From Chryseobacterium sp. 3008163 (GTDB lineage Bacteria > Bacteroidota > Bacteroidia > Flavobacteriales > Weeksellaceae), in assembly GCF_003669035.1 (NCBI RefSeq), contig NZ_CP033070.1, positions 434,001-498,000 of the forward strand: 64,000 nucleotides of DNA, in the 5' to 3' direction. The notes under the pieces are model-generated. The model was given only the letters and a program-made list of their open reading frames with translations, was not told the origin of the DNA and ran no database searches. A program made the translations under genes and the position numbers. Positions 53,039-62,067 of the stretch are shown here, piece by piece; position 1 is the first letter of the stretch, and each line of letters begins with the position of its first letter.

Positions 53039-53566
53039 TTAAAAATGATTTTCTTTTTTGATTTCGTACACAAAATTAGTTCTCGTCGGTTCACCAAAAT
53101 AAGCCACTTCTTCTTCAGCAATCTTTTGTCCGCCCAATCTTTCTAAAGCAATTTGCGAACGGAAATTTTCTTTTCCGATATGGAAATACACTTTATCTAC
53201 AAACTGAAAAACATAATCCATCATCAGCTTTTTAATCTGTGGATTGATGCCTTTCCCCCAAGAATTGGTTCCGTAGAAAGTGTAGCCAATGAAAATGCTG
53301 TTTTTGGATTCATCAAAATCATAAAAACGAGTACTTCCTAGAATATCTCCGGTAGATTTTTCTACAATTTTAAAAGCGCCCTGACTTTCCATCGCACCTT
53401 TAAAAAAGTTTTCAAAGACTTCTCTTTTATAACGGTCTTTATTCGGATGTTGCTCCCAGACTTTTGGATTGGAAGCCACTTCATACAACAATTCAAAATC
53501 CCCTTGCTGTAAGGGGATTAATTGATATTTTTCGTTTTCTAAAACAGGTTGAATAGAAAAATTCAT
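53039..53566 (-). CDS. GNAT family N-acetyltransferase (RimJ/RimL-like)
   Basis: A 175-residue acetyl-CoA-dependent acyltransferase. It has the RimJ/RimL-type start (YQLIPLQQGDFELLYEVA), ILGSTRFYDF and GYTFYGTNSWGKGINPQ with the pyrophosphate-binding loop SWGKGI, then VDKVYFHIGKENFRSQIALE with the conserved N-x-x-S. The substrate is probably an N-terminus or small amine. It is 17 bp downstream of the DUF2911 gene. Confidence 0.9.
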   Translation of the reverse strand: MNFSIQPVLENEKYQLIPLQQGDFELLYEVASNPKVWEQHPNKDRYKREVFENFFKGAMESQGAFKIVEKSTGDILGSTRFYDFDESKNSIFIGYTFYGTNSWGKGINPQIKKLMMDYVFQFVDKVYFHIGKENFRSQIALERLGGQKIAEEEVAYFGEPTRTNFVYEIKKENHF

Positions 53567-53583
53567 CTTAATAATTTTAAATC

Positions 53584-54189
53584 TTAGCTTTTTGCTTTTG
53601 CAGCGTCAGATTCTATCTTTTTGATTTCCTTCAATTTCTCAGCAATCTTGGTTACTGCTTCAGGTTTTGCAGGTTTTAAAGCTACCTCAGCCTGAGCCAT
53701 ATCCCATTTAATTACCAAATTCCCTGAGTTTTCGTCAGTTGGGTTTAATGTAATTTCAAACCACTCTTGTTTATCAGTCAATTTATTAACCGGAACTGTA
53801 ACGTCTACAACATCTTGTTTTGGATCGTAAGTGTAAGCTCCCCATTGCTGGAAATCTTTATTTAAAATCACTTTCCAATCTTTTTCTGTTGGTACGATGA
53901 ACAAACCGTAAGTTCCTGCAGAAACTACTTTTCCACCAAAATTCACAGACTGCCCGAATGTAATTTTTGTAGATGAGTTGGCACCCGCTCTCCAAACTTG
54001 TCCGTAAGGAACCAATTCTCCGAAAATTTTTCTTCCTTTCACGCCTGGTCTTCCGTAGTCTACAGAGATTTTAGACATAGAAAACTGCTGTTCTACTTTC
54101 TGACGAGGACTTGCTGCCGGTACAGAATAATCTTGTGCAAAACTGAACATCGAAGCTGATATGCAAACTGCAAATAATAACTTTTTCAC
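53584..54189 (-). CDS. Secreted DUF2911 protein
   Basis: A 201-residue periplasmic protein with a signal peptide ending FSFAQ. The body is DUF2911: SPRQKVEQQFSMSKISVDYG, GRKIFGELVPYGQVWRAGAN, STKITFGQSVNFGGK and WKVILNKDFQQWGAY. The family is widespread in Bacteroidota with no known function. The C-terminal 25 residues are Lys/Ala-rich and unstructured. Confidence 0.93.
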   Translation of the reverse strand: MKKLLFAVCISASMFSFAQDYSVPAASPRQKVEQQFSMSKISVDYGRPGVKGRKIFGELVPYGQVWRAGANSSTKITFGQSVNFGGKVVSAGTYGLFIVPTEKDWKVILNKDFQQWGAYTYDPKQDVVDVTVPVNKLTDKQEWFEITLNPTDENSGNLVIKWDMAQAEVALKPAKPEAVTKIAEKLKEIKKIESDAAKAKS

Positions 54190-54280
54190 TTATTTTAAAT
54201 TTTGCTAAAATTACGAAATGGATGTCAGAAATTGGTTTTTGAGTTTGATAAATTTTGTTAAAGTATTATTCGCTTTAAAT

Positions 54281-54308
54281 AAAAAACCTCACAATAAAAC
54301 TTGTGAGG
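54281..54308 (-). terminator. Terminator of the ABC gene pair
   Basis: On the minus strand CCTCACAA and TTGTGAGG arms (54301-54308 and 54287-54294) enclose a 6-nt loop and are followed by six T's (54281-54286), about 20 bp past the membrane-protein stop. Confidence 0.8.
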
Positions 54309-54325
54309 CTTAGATTATTTTAAAT

Positions 54326-56239
54326 TTATTCAGATCTGGCTTTCCATTTTTGGAGAATAGTGGTATAAAAATAGGTGAAAATAAATCCTATCACTAAAAG
54401 AATATAGCTGAGGAAAAGCCCAAGTGAATCTATAATTGATTGACAGTCTTCATATCCTACTCCTTTTACAGGATCATAAACGGTTCCTTGGCAAGCATCT
54501 CTTTGATACATTGAAATAATTATAAAAATCAGCAATACAAAAAGTACAAAGCCATTCAACGAAATATTGACAAAAATTGAGGTCACCAGTTTATTAAATT
54601 TATTCATCATCAATAACGGAATCAACAAGATAACTATTGATATCAACAAACCTAATTGAGAGACAAAATACTCTTCTTTTCCTATGTGAGAAAATGAATA
54701 TAAGACAGTTATCAGAACAACTGCCAAAACTAAGACTCCTGCACTGATAATGCTGAATAACAGCGATTTTAAACCTGTAATTCTAAAACTAAAAATCAGT
54801 GTTGAAAGGAAAAAAGAAATCCAAAGATAAATGTGAATATTTTGCGAAAAGAAATCTTCACTTTTCACATAATCAACATTATTCAGAAGGTCTTTCAGGT
54901 TATCTTGATAGTAGTAAAACTCAGAGACGTTATTATAAAAGTATTTTTCAGGAGAAATCTGTTTATTGATTTCAGGATTAAATTCTTTGATAGAAATCGA
55001 GTCATCGACAATCGTTCCGTTCTCATCAACATACGATGCTGCTGCAGAATCAACCGCAATCGCAGCAGCTTCGGCAACTTCATTATTTTCTCTGTCAGAA
55101 TAATATGAAGAACTGTTTGGGTTATATTTTTCCCCTTTTTCAGGTTTGTAAGTTTTGATAAAATATCTGACTTCAAAATTTTGCGGAGAATACACCATAT
55201 TAGTCCATTCTTTTGCCTTTAAATTGTTTCTGATTTTAAATTTTTCAGAAATATTTAAAAATTGGGAAAGCAGTTTTTCAATTTCAACATGATTATTTTT
55301 ATTAAGAAGCTCAGAAGTTTTCCTGTTGATTTCAGCTTGTCTGGATTTTAAATCGCCCTCTGAAACATTATTATAATCATTATAACCAGTATAATATGAA
55401 TCTTCATAATTTTGATCTGAGAATTTATTTTCATAAAAAACGTCAGAAAAGTTATAATAACTTGGCGCTGTATTTTTTATGTAAGATGACAAATCAACGA
55501 CATCTTTTTTAAAGTAAAAAGTTTCAAAATTTTCGTTTCGGTCAGACTTTACAGCTTCAATTCCTTTGTTTCTTTCATAATCCGGAAGAATGTATTCATG
55601 ATTTTCATCTTTTTTGTAAGACTTTTTAGAATACATCGTATAATACTGATAAACCCTGTTGTAATAGACAAAATATTTTTTATTTCGATCCACTTTTTTA
55701 ATCTCGGTTTCGCAGTAAAGATCATAAAAAGGTTGTGGAGAAAGTCTGTTTTCTAAAGTGTACAATTCTAAATTCTGGGAAAGAAAAGGATAACTTCTGT
55801 TGACGATATCGATATTTTCTTTCATTTCAGAGTCGGGATATTTATGATTAACAAATATTTTAAAACCAGACATGTATGAAAAATAGAAAGTGGTACTCGC
55901 AAAAATAATCACAAAATACTGTACAAACTGCGAAAAGAGTTTACCTCGTGATAAAGGATAAAAGTTTTTGAACGCATTGTTTTTAAACATCATAATCAGC
56001 CATCCCACAATCATCAAAATAGAGATAATTAGATGAATAAATATCAGTCCGTTTTTGAAATAATCATCTCTCACTGTACGTGTCTGCAAAGAAACCGGGT
56101 CGAGGTGCGAAAGATAGCCGATGATGAAAAAGAGAATGTGAACAAGCAAGCTTGCCAAAAGCATCCACACAATTTTGGTATTCCAAACAGTAGGATATTT
56201 CTCTAATAAATATTGATTAATTTTATTTATTTTTTGCAT
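54326..56239 (-). CDS. Membrane partner of the adjacent ABC ATPase (ABC-2-like)
   Basis: A 637-residue membrane protein. The N-terminus has about three TM helices (VWMLLASLLVHILFFIIGYL, LIFIHLIISILMIVGWLIMM, VQYFVIIFASTTFYFSYMS). A roughly 330-residue extracytoplasmic, Tyr/Asn-rich region follows, and at least four TM helices end the protein. The layout matches ABC-2-type permeases with a large outer domain. It follows the ATPase gene by 22 bp. Together they probably form an exporter or mechanotransmission complex; the substrate is unknown. Confidence 0.75.
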   Translation of the reverse strand: MQKINKINQYLLEKYPTVWNTKIVWMLLASLLVHILFFIIGYLSHLDPVSLQTRTVRDDYFKNGLIFIHLIISILMIVGWLIMMFKNNAFKNFYPLSRGKLFSQFVQYFVIIFASTTFYFSYMSGFKIFVNHKYPDSEMKENIDIVNRSYPFLSQNLELYTLENRLSPQPFYDLYCETEIKKVDRNKKYFVYYNRVYQYYTMYSKKSYKKDENHEYILPDYERNKGIEAVKSDRNENFETFYFKKDVVDLSSYIKNTAPSYYNFSDVFYENKFSDQNYEDSYYTGYNDYNNVSEGDLKSRQAEINRKTSELLNKNNHVEIEKLLSQFLNISEKFKIRNNLKAKEWTNMVYSPQNFEVRYFIKTYKPEKGEKYNPNSSSYYSDRENNEVAEAAAIAVDSAAASYVDENGTIVDDSISIKEFNPEINKQISPEKYFYNNVSEFYYYQDNLKDLLNNVDYVKSEDFFSQNIHIYLWISFFLSTLIFSFRITGLKSLLFSIISAGVLVLAVVLITVLYSFSHIGKEEYFVSQLGLLISIVILLIPLLMMNKFNKLVTSIFVNISLNGFVLFVLLIFIIISMYQRDACQGTVYDPVKGVGYEDCQSIIDSLGLFLSYILLVIGFIFTYFYTTILQKWKARSE

Positions 56240-56261
56240 TTTTAATTTGAATTAAAGAAGA

Positions 56262-57413
56262 TTAATTAACGAAAAATCTTCTCGTAGAAGATGAGATATT
56301 CCTAATGTAAACCAAATCTGTTTTCGCTTGTCCTAAAGCTGTGATGACATTATGAAATTCAGTTTCAGCTGAGAAATAGGCAACATAAACTCCACCATTA
56401 AAATTCAGTTTTTCTAGAGCAAAATCTTTAAAAACTTCAAGCAGATGTTCTCTTGAATTGGTGGTGTCAATTTCTATAATCAAACTTGCATTTTCAGTGT
56501 CTTTCAATTCAGAATTGTCTTTGTACTGACCGTTTTTCAGGAAGATAACTTTATCTGAAACCTTTTCGACTTCATATAATTGCTGCGAGCTTAAAATCAA
56601 AGCAATCGGGTGATTAACAGAGTTGGCAATTGATTTTAAATCTTCCAGAATAACCTGCTGAGCCAAGACATCAAGGTTGGCTAAAGGCTCATCCAATAAA
56701 AGAATTTCAGGTTTTCTTAAAAGGGTTCGGGCTAATTCAAAACGCATTTTGTAACCGGAAGAAAGCTCGTTCCATTTCAAATGTTTGTAATTCCAAAGCC
56801 CCAATCTGGCGATCATCATCAACGTTCGTATTTCATTTTCTTCGGGTTTAACGTTGTAATTTGACAAAACGAATTTCAAGTTATCTTTCAAACTTCCATA
56901 CCATTTTTCAGTACGTTGCGGGATGTACACCAGTTTTGTGCAAAGGTCATATTCATTTTTCGGCTCAGAATTGAAAGAATAATTGAGTTCCCCTTCATTA
57001 AAAGAAATTTCTTTGGCTAAAATTCGCAGAAGTGTCGTTTTCCCGTTTCCGTTCTCTCCTACCAAACCGTAGACTTGGCCCTTATTGATTTCCATAGAAA
57101 CCGGACCGAGAGAAAATCTGTTGCTGCCGTAAGATTTCAAAATATTTTTTGCACAAAGCACAGGTTTCTCAGCCGAATGTTCCTGCACTTGAATTTTTTC
57201 AATTTTCTCAAGAAGAATTTTAGACTTTTCAATAAACTCGCTTATTGCGTGGCTATTTGTTTCTTTCCAGTCTGTCAGGTTGATGGCTTCTTTATAGATT
57301 TCCATGTTCTGCGTATCGATAGCGCAGTCGAGCAGTTTTCTAAAACCTAATACAGTATCTTTATTATCAAAGAAATGATAAACCTCGTTCACACGATGTT
57401 GATGTTTCGTCAT
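56262..57413 (-). CDS. ABC transporter ATP-binding protein with N-terminal extension
   Basis: A 383-residue cytosolic ATPase. Residues 1 to about 85 are a helical extension without ABC motifs (MTKHQHRVNEVYHFFDNKDT). The NBD follows: Walker A GENGNGKT (119-126), Q-loop IPQRTEKW, signature LSSGYKMRF (217 onward) and Walker B ILLLDEP (237-243). A C-terminal regulatory part completes it. The signature lacks the usual G-G-Q (SSGYKMR), as in many ABC-2 exporters. It is co-transcribed with 54326-56239. Confidence 0.9.
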   Translation of the reverse strand: MTKHQHRVNEVYHFFDNKDTVLGFRKLLDCAIDTQNMEIYKEAINLTDWKETNSHAISEFIEKSKILLEKIEKIQVQEHSAEKPVLCAKNILKSYGSNRFSLGPVSMEINKGQVYGLVGENGNGKTTLLRILAKEISFNEGELNYSFNSEPKNEYDLCTKLVYIPQRTEKWYGSLKDNLKFVLSNYNVKPEENEIRTLMMIARLGLWNYKHLKWNELSSGYKMRFELARTLLRKPEILLLDEPLANLDVLAQQVILEDLKSIANSVNHPIALILSSQQLYEVEKVSDKVIFLKNGQYKDNSELKDTENASLIIEIDTTNSREHLLEVFKDFALEKLNFNGGVYVAYFSAETEFHNVITALGQAKTDLVYIRNISSSTRRFFVN

Positions 57414-57490
57414 TTGGGATATTTAATTGATCTAATATATATAAATTTTAAGAATAAATTATATCAATTTACAGAGATAAATTTAATGTT

Positions 57491-57498
57491 TATATTTG
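57491..57498 (+). promoter_or_regulatory. -7 promoter element of the retropepsin-like gene
   Basis: TATATTTG matches the Bacteroidota -7 consensus 18 bp before ATG 57517. It rules out the in-frame TTG at 57496 as a start. Confidence 0.65.
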
Positions 57499-57516
57499 GC
57501 TAAATTTTATTTGAAA

Positions 57517-58365
57517 ATGTTTGTAAAAATTGCATTAGTTCTATCATTAATGATTGGTTCAGTGATACTCAAAGCTCAGGAAACAATTCCATTCAGATTG
57601 ACAAAACACAACAATATCATTGTAAAAACTTTGGTAAACGACAAAGATTCACTTCATCTTATGTTTCAGATTGCCATGGAAGATGCATCGATTTCACCGG
57701 AAAGAACAAGAAAAGCTGACAATATCTTTTTTAAAGATGAAATAAGCAACGGAAATACAGTGAAAATTGGCAACAAAAACTACAAAAACATAAGATTTTT
57801 TGACAATGAATTTACAGGTCATGAAGCCGACGGGAAAATAGGAACCGGAATTTTTAAAGATAAAATATTTAAAATTGATTATGATCAAAACAAATTTGTC
57901 ATCTACAATCAACTTCCGGATTTGAAAGATTATCAACCTCTCCCACTTTCTGTCGAAAATGGACAGTTTTATATCGTTGCTGACAATATAATCGATGGAA
58001 AACCATATCAAGCGAATTTCCTTTTGCAATCAGGTTATTCAGGAGGATTATTATATAGCAATGAGTTTGCAGACGGAAAAGAGTTGGATAAAAACCTGAA
58101 AATTACAGGTGAAAAAGTCATGAAAAACTCTGCGGGACAAAGCATTACCACCAAACAAGGCATTCTACCATCTCTAAAATTGGGAAATATTATTCTAAAA
58201 GATGTAACTGCAGGATTTTTCACAGGCGAACTCAAAACACAACATAAAAATTACTTTGCAGCAGACGTTATGAAAAGATTCAATTGGATTTTTGATGCGG
58301 ATAGAAAAATGGTTTACATAAAGCCCAGCAAATACTTAGATGCACCTTATTATAAAATCAATTAA
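57517..58365 (+). CDS. Secreted retropepsin/aspartyl-protease-like protein
   Basis: A 282-residue exported protein from ATG 57517, with a signal peptide ending ILKAQ. It has two beta-rich halves: IPFRLTKHNNIIVKTLVNDK and later YQANFLLQSGYSGGLLYSNE with DGKIGTGIFKDK between. The arrangement resembles two-domain aspartyl-protease-like proteins of Bacteroidota (where D-T-G is expected in each half). Here the second half has LQSGYSGG, so the catalytic Asp seems absent, suggesting a non-catalytic homologue. Function unknown. Confidence 0.65.
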   Translation: MFVKIALVLSLMIGSVILKAQETIPFRLTKHNNIIVKTLVNDKDSLHLMFQIAMEDASISPERTRKADNIFFKDEISNGNTVKIGNKNYKNIRFFDNEFTGHEADGKIGTGIFKDKIFKIDYDQNKFVIYNQLPDLKDYQPLPLSVENGQFYIVADNIIDGKPYQANFLLQSGYSGGLLYSNEFADGKELDKNLKITGEKVMKNSAGQSITTKQGILPSLKLGNIILKDVTAGFFTGELKTQHKNYFAADVMKRFNWIFDADRKMVYIKPSKYLDAPYYKIN

Positions 58366-58367
58366 GC

Positions 58368-58856
58368 TCACATTCCCATCATCATTGACATGTAATAGTT
58401 GGCGCAATGCAGTGAAATCAAAAGCAAAATATTTTTCTCGTCAAATGTTTCTAAAATTTCGGAAGTCATCATTTGATATTCGTAGTTCAAACTATTCCAT
58501 TTAAAATTTGGCTTCATCATCATGAGCTCAGATCCTTTTTGGTCTGTCAATAAAAATGATTCTTTAAAAAAACCTTGGTGTTTAAAAATGTAGTCTTTTT
58601 CGGTATCTTCAAAATAAGTTTTCAAAAGAACATTGCCATCCCAATTCATTGCGAATTTCAAAATCACATTTTTCCCGTCTATTACTTCAACTGTCGTTCC
58701 CCAAAAACCTTTCGGTTCGACTTGATATTTTGAGTTTAAAATTTCAATTTCAGCATTGAATTTAAACCAATTTTTGTAGTGCAATTCCCCGATTATCTTT
58801 TCGTCTTTTGTTATTTTGAAAGTGGTGAATTTTTCTGAAGTTGCTTGATATTCCAT
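58368..58856 (-). CDS. Conserved hypothetical protein (LURP-one/tubby-like strands)
   Basis: A 162-residue cytosolic protein. The first 115 residues have alternating strands with internal symmetry (FTTFKITKDEKIIGELHY; IEILNSKYQVEPKGFWGTTV; NVILKFAMNWDGNVLL), recalling the LURP-one/tubby-C phospholipid-binding fold. The tail is a Met-rich helix (SLHCANYYMSMMMGM). I do not recognise a named family. The gene converges on the retropepsin-like gene with 2 bp between stops. Confidence 0.7.
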   Translation of the reverse strand: MEYQATSEKFTTFKITKDEKIIGELHYKNWFKFNAEIEILNSKYQVEPKGFWGTTVEVIDGKNVILKFAMNWDGNVLLKTYFEDTEKDYIFKHQGFFKESFLLTDQKGSELMMMKPNFKWNSLNYEYQMMTSEILETFDEKNILLLISLHCANYYMSMMMGM

Positions 58857-59133
58857 TTTTGCGTTTTTATGAATTTATTTTATTCTAAATTACATTTTTT
58901 TAGTTAAAAACCATTTTAATAATAAATTTGATTTTTGTTTATAATAATTATATTTTTTTGTTATAGAGTTAATGCGTTCGCTTATTGCTGGATAAAAAAA
59001 TAACATTAAAAAATCATTAATAAATTTCAAGATTTCTTAACTATCTTCTACTATCCTGGCCTGTCATGTCATGTTATTAGGAGGAAATTATGCTTTGGGG
59101 CTGGAATTCATTTCAAAATATTTGACACAGTTT

Positions 59134-59367
59134 ATTGTTGCTGAAGCGTGGACACCGCTTTACCAATCGTAGATTTCTACGTTTGAAAACCCGGATGAAA
59201 AATTAAGTAGCATTACATCAAAAATACCTTTCGAAAACCGCATGACGACCTCAGAAGAAATTGCTAATATGGCAGCGTTTCTTTTATCAGAAAGATCTTC
59301 GCATACAACAGGACAATTGATTCATGTGGATGGTGGTTACGTACATTTGGACAGAAGTTTAGGTTAA
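59134..59367 (+). pseudogene. C-terminal remnant of an SDR oxidoreductase
   Basis: The frame reads IVAEAWTPLYQS, a TAG at 59170-59172 in place of the family Trp, then ISTFENPDEKLSSITSKIPF, MTTSEEIANMAAFLLSE and GQLIHVDGGYVHLDRSLG with a natural stop. This is the ending of an SDR of the fucose-dehydrogenase/UcpA type. The N-terminal two thirds are missing, so it is a decayed fragment. Confidence 0.8.
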
Positions 59368-59498
59368 ATTATAGAATTAATATTTAAGATATTTAAAAAT
59401 CAATATCGATTGCTTTTTTTCAGTAGGAATAAATTTTTAAACATAGAATTTTTCAAAAGAAAATACTGAATATTCCATTTAATTCTTAAATTTGACCA

Positions 59499-59963
59499 AT
59501 GCAAAAGAATCTTTATCTCATCATTATATCATTCTGTCTTGTGAGTTGCTACACCTACCAGGTTAAAAAACAATCGAATACAACAACCGACAATGAACAG
59601 GAATCTAAAAAGAGTGTAAATCTTACTGATAATACTCCTACGCAAGCGAAAAGTAAAACAGCAGAATCCAAAAGTCTGAATCCACAACAAGCGCCTGTCA
59701 ATATTCAGGAGAAACTTGCACCTAATAAAAATGTTAGAATTGACGTTGATGGCAAGACCTATAAAATAATAGTTGATAAATGGGAAAATGACAGTCTGGT
59801 TGCACATCCGGTTCATAATCCTAAAAAAATTCTGAAATTCCATAAAAACCAGATCAATGGTGAAAAAATCGCTGAAAAACGCTTTTCACAACCCATCGCT
59901 GATATCATTACTGTTGCCGCTTATGCTGGTATTGGTGTTTTAATCTATTCTCTTATCAAATAA
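59499..59963 (+). CDS. Small lipoprotein with C-terminal hydrophobic helix
   Basis: A 154-residue exported protein. The lipobox is LVSC (Cys17), followed by a long Ser/Thr/Asn/Lys-rich linker. A small beta domain (NVRIDVDGKTYKIIVDKWEN, KILKFHKNQING) and a C-terminal hydrophobic helix (DIITVAAYAGIGVLIYSLIK) follow. No family is recognised. It is preceded by the SDR remnant and faces the peptidase gene. Confidence 0.7.
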   Translation: MQKNLYLIIISFCLVSCYTYQVKKQSNTTTDNEQESKKSVNLTDNTPTQAKSKTAESKSLNPQQAPVNIQEKLAPNKNVRIDVDGKTYKIIVDKWENDSLVAHPVHNPKKILKFHKNQINGEKIAEKRFSQPIADIITVAAYAGIGVLIYSLIK

Positions 59964-60142
59964 TTTTTTTAAACTCTTCAAGCATTATCAGAATAGTCCA
60001 ATATTTTTTTTTCATCAAAATCTCCAATATAAGAAGTCTTAAATAAAAAAGATAAGACACCAAAAATTTGTTTTGACCTAATGCTTTCTGTTAAAACTCA
60101 ATAAATTTCAATTCTTTTTCTAATTTACTTTGATATAAATAA

Positions 60143-61840
60143 TTATTCATAAATTTTAACAGATTCCAATTTTGAGTGTTTTTCATCCAATTTTAAACTG
60201 AATTTTAAAACATTCGTTTCTGTTTTTAATTCATCATAAAATGCAAAAGCAAGAAAAATTATATTTTTATTTTCAGCAAATGAAGTTACAGCTCCAGTCA
60301 ATAAAGTATTTGATGATTTTAAAAATTTTTCTTTTAAGTTATCAATTATTTTTCTTTGCTCTTCATTTACAATGATACTTTTTAAAATTCCTATATTTTC
60401 CTGACTAGTGAAAAAATTTGCAACATCATTGGAAATTTTTGCAATTTCTGGATTTAAGATTTTAATATCAAAATATCTGTTTTTATTAAAAATATTGTCT
60501 TCATCATTATTCCAAATGTCATTTAGCCTTGAAACCTGCTGAATTTTATAATTTGGATCAACAATAATTTTTTTAATTTTTTCAGTGTCTAAAACTTGCG
60601 GACTTTTATTCGTAATATTTATAACTTTTCTTGATTTCTCATTATTATTTGAAATATAATCTACTTCCACATCAATATTCTTTTCGGAAGTAGAATATAT
60701 ACAGACATTTGACGAATTACAAGGACTAATAAAAAAATCCGGAATTTTATCCGTAAATAAGGTTTCTAATCCTTTCGATTGAAGATAATAGTTAAGTTCA
60801 TCAAGACTTGTCTTACGATTCTGATTTTTGTACTTGTAAAAGTCAGCTACAATATTAATAAAGTTTTTATCTTTTTTTTGTTTAGAGTGTAAAAAAAGAG
60901 GCAGCAAACTGTATGACAAAATATCAGCTTTTTGTTTGTCGGAAACTTTCATATTGATATCCGTAAAATTTTTTAAACCTTCTGTTGCATAATATTTTTC
61001 CTTAATTATTTTCTCTACTTTATCTTCTCCGTATTTAGATGTAAGATAATTCAATGCAAGAAACTCTGTAAAGCCTTCGGTCAATAAATTTTCCCTGAAA
61101 ATAACACCATCTTCGCCGAACCAAATATGACCAATTTCATGAGAAATAGTAGTACTAAATTCTTTTTTCAGAGATTTGTTGTTATAAATGATGATACCCT
61201 CATTTGTTATACTGCGACCATCAATAGGTGCAAAAACTATTGTCGGTTTATCTTTATTTCCAAAATAGTTCTTATACATCTCGAAAGCTTTTTCCATTTC
61301 ATCAGAGCCTTTTATTAATTCTGAAAGCTTTGTTTCTTTTTCGAGATAATAAATTTTAAACCCTTTATTTTCGACGAGTTTGAAATTTCCTCCAACGATA
61401 ACTGGTTCGCTAATAAATTTTTGTTTCAAATCTTCATTTGAAGGATAGATGATTTTATATTTTTTAGAAATAATATCTAAATCAAATTTTTTCTCTTTAA
61501 AAAATTCATTTTTATTGGTACCTAAATATCTAGAAGTTGTAATAAAAAAATCATTACTAAAAAATGCTTTATCTGAATTTAAAGCGAAATTAACTTGATC
61601 AACATTTTCAATCTCGTAGCTTGAAAAATTAGCAGTTTCATCGGCTATAAACTTTACTGAAGTGTCATTCAAAGAAATATATTTTGGAAATAAATATATA
61701 TTCTTATTATTTGGTTTAAAGTTTTGAGTGATCTGAAGATTTGCATTTTCATCAATTATAATTTTTGCATTTACATCTTTTTGAGCAGAAACATTTGAAT
61801 AAGCGATTATAAATAGGGAATAAAAAAATTTATTATTCAT
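60143..61840 (-). CDS. Secreted gluzincin-type (M1-like) metallopeptidase
   Basis: A 565-residue exported protein with a signal peptide ending NVSAQ. The zinc motif HEIGHIWFG (His234, Glu235, His238) is followed by LTEGFTEFLALNY, whose Glu255 is the likely third ligand (T-E-G as in M1 N-E-G). The gap of 16 residues between the HExxH and this Glu is two shorter than in classical M1. The N-terminal half is beta-rich and the C-terminal half helical. It is probably an aminopeptidase or membrane-facing protease. It stands alone. Confidence 0.8.
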   Translation of the reverse strand: MNNKFFYSLFIIAYSNVSAQKDVNAKIIIDENANLQITQNFKPNNKNIYLFPKYISLNDTSVKFIADETANFSSYEIENVDQVNFALNSDKAFFSNDFFITTSRYLGTNKNEFFKEKKFDLDIISKKYKIIYPSNEDLKQKFISEPVIVGGNFKLVENKGFKIYYLEKETKLSELIKGSDEMEKAFEMYKNYFGNKDKPTIVFAPIDGRSITNEGIIIYNNKSLKKEFSTTISHEIGHIWFGEDGVIFRENLLTEGFTEFLALNYLTSKYGEDKVEKIIKEKYYATEGLKNFTDINMKVSDKQKADILSYSLLPLFLHSKQKKDKNFINIVADFYKYKNQNRKTSLDELNYYLQSKGLETLFTDKIPDFFISPCNSSNVCIYSTSEKNIDVEVDYISNNNEKSRKVINITNKSPQVLDTEKIKKIIVDPNYKIQQVSRLNDIWNNDEDNIFNKNRYFDIKILNPEIAKISNDVANFFTSQENIGILKSIIVNEEQRKIIDNLKEKFLKSSNTLLTGAVTSFAENKNIIFLAFAFYDELKTETNVLKFSLKLDEKHSKLESVKIYE

Positions 61841-62014
61841 TTAATTTTTTTTAACTGTGTTTTTTAATATTTCTTTCAAAGTTATATAAATCAAAATAAT
61901 CTACTAAATATTATTATTTTCATAATAATTGTAAAAAATAATAAAGAATAAAAAAATATTTTAATTTTCTTTAAATCATTTAACCTATAATTTTTTATGA
62001 GTAAAAAAAATAAA

Positions 62015-62042
62015 AAAACGCACCTTAAAAAAGATGCGTTTT
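62015..62042 (-). terminator. Terminator of carB
   Basis: AAAACGCA and TGCGTTTT arms with an inner CTT/AAG pairing form a hairpin about 25 bp past the carB stop. A-runs on the + strand give a T tail in the minus-strand RNA. Confidence 0.7.
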
Positions 62043-62067
62043 AAAAAAAATATTTTAGATCCGAAAA

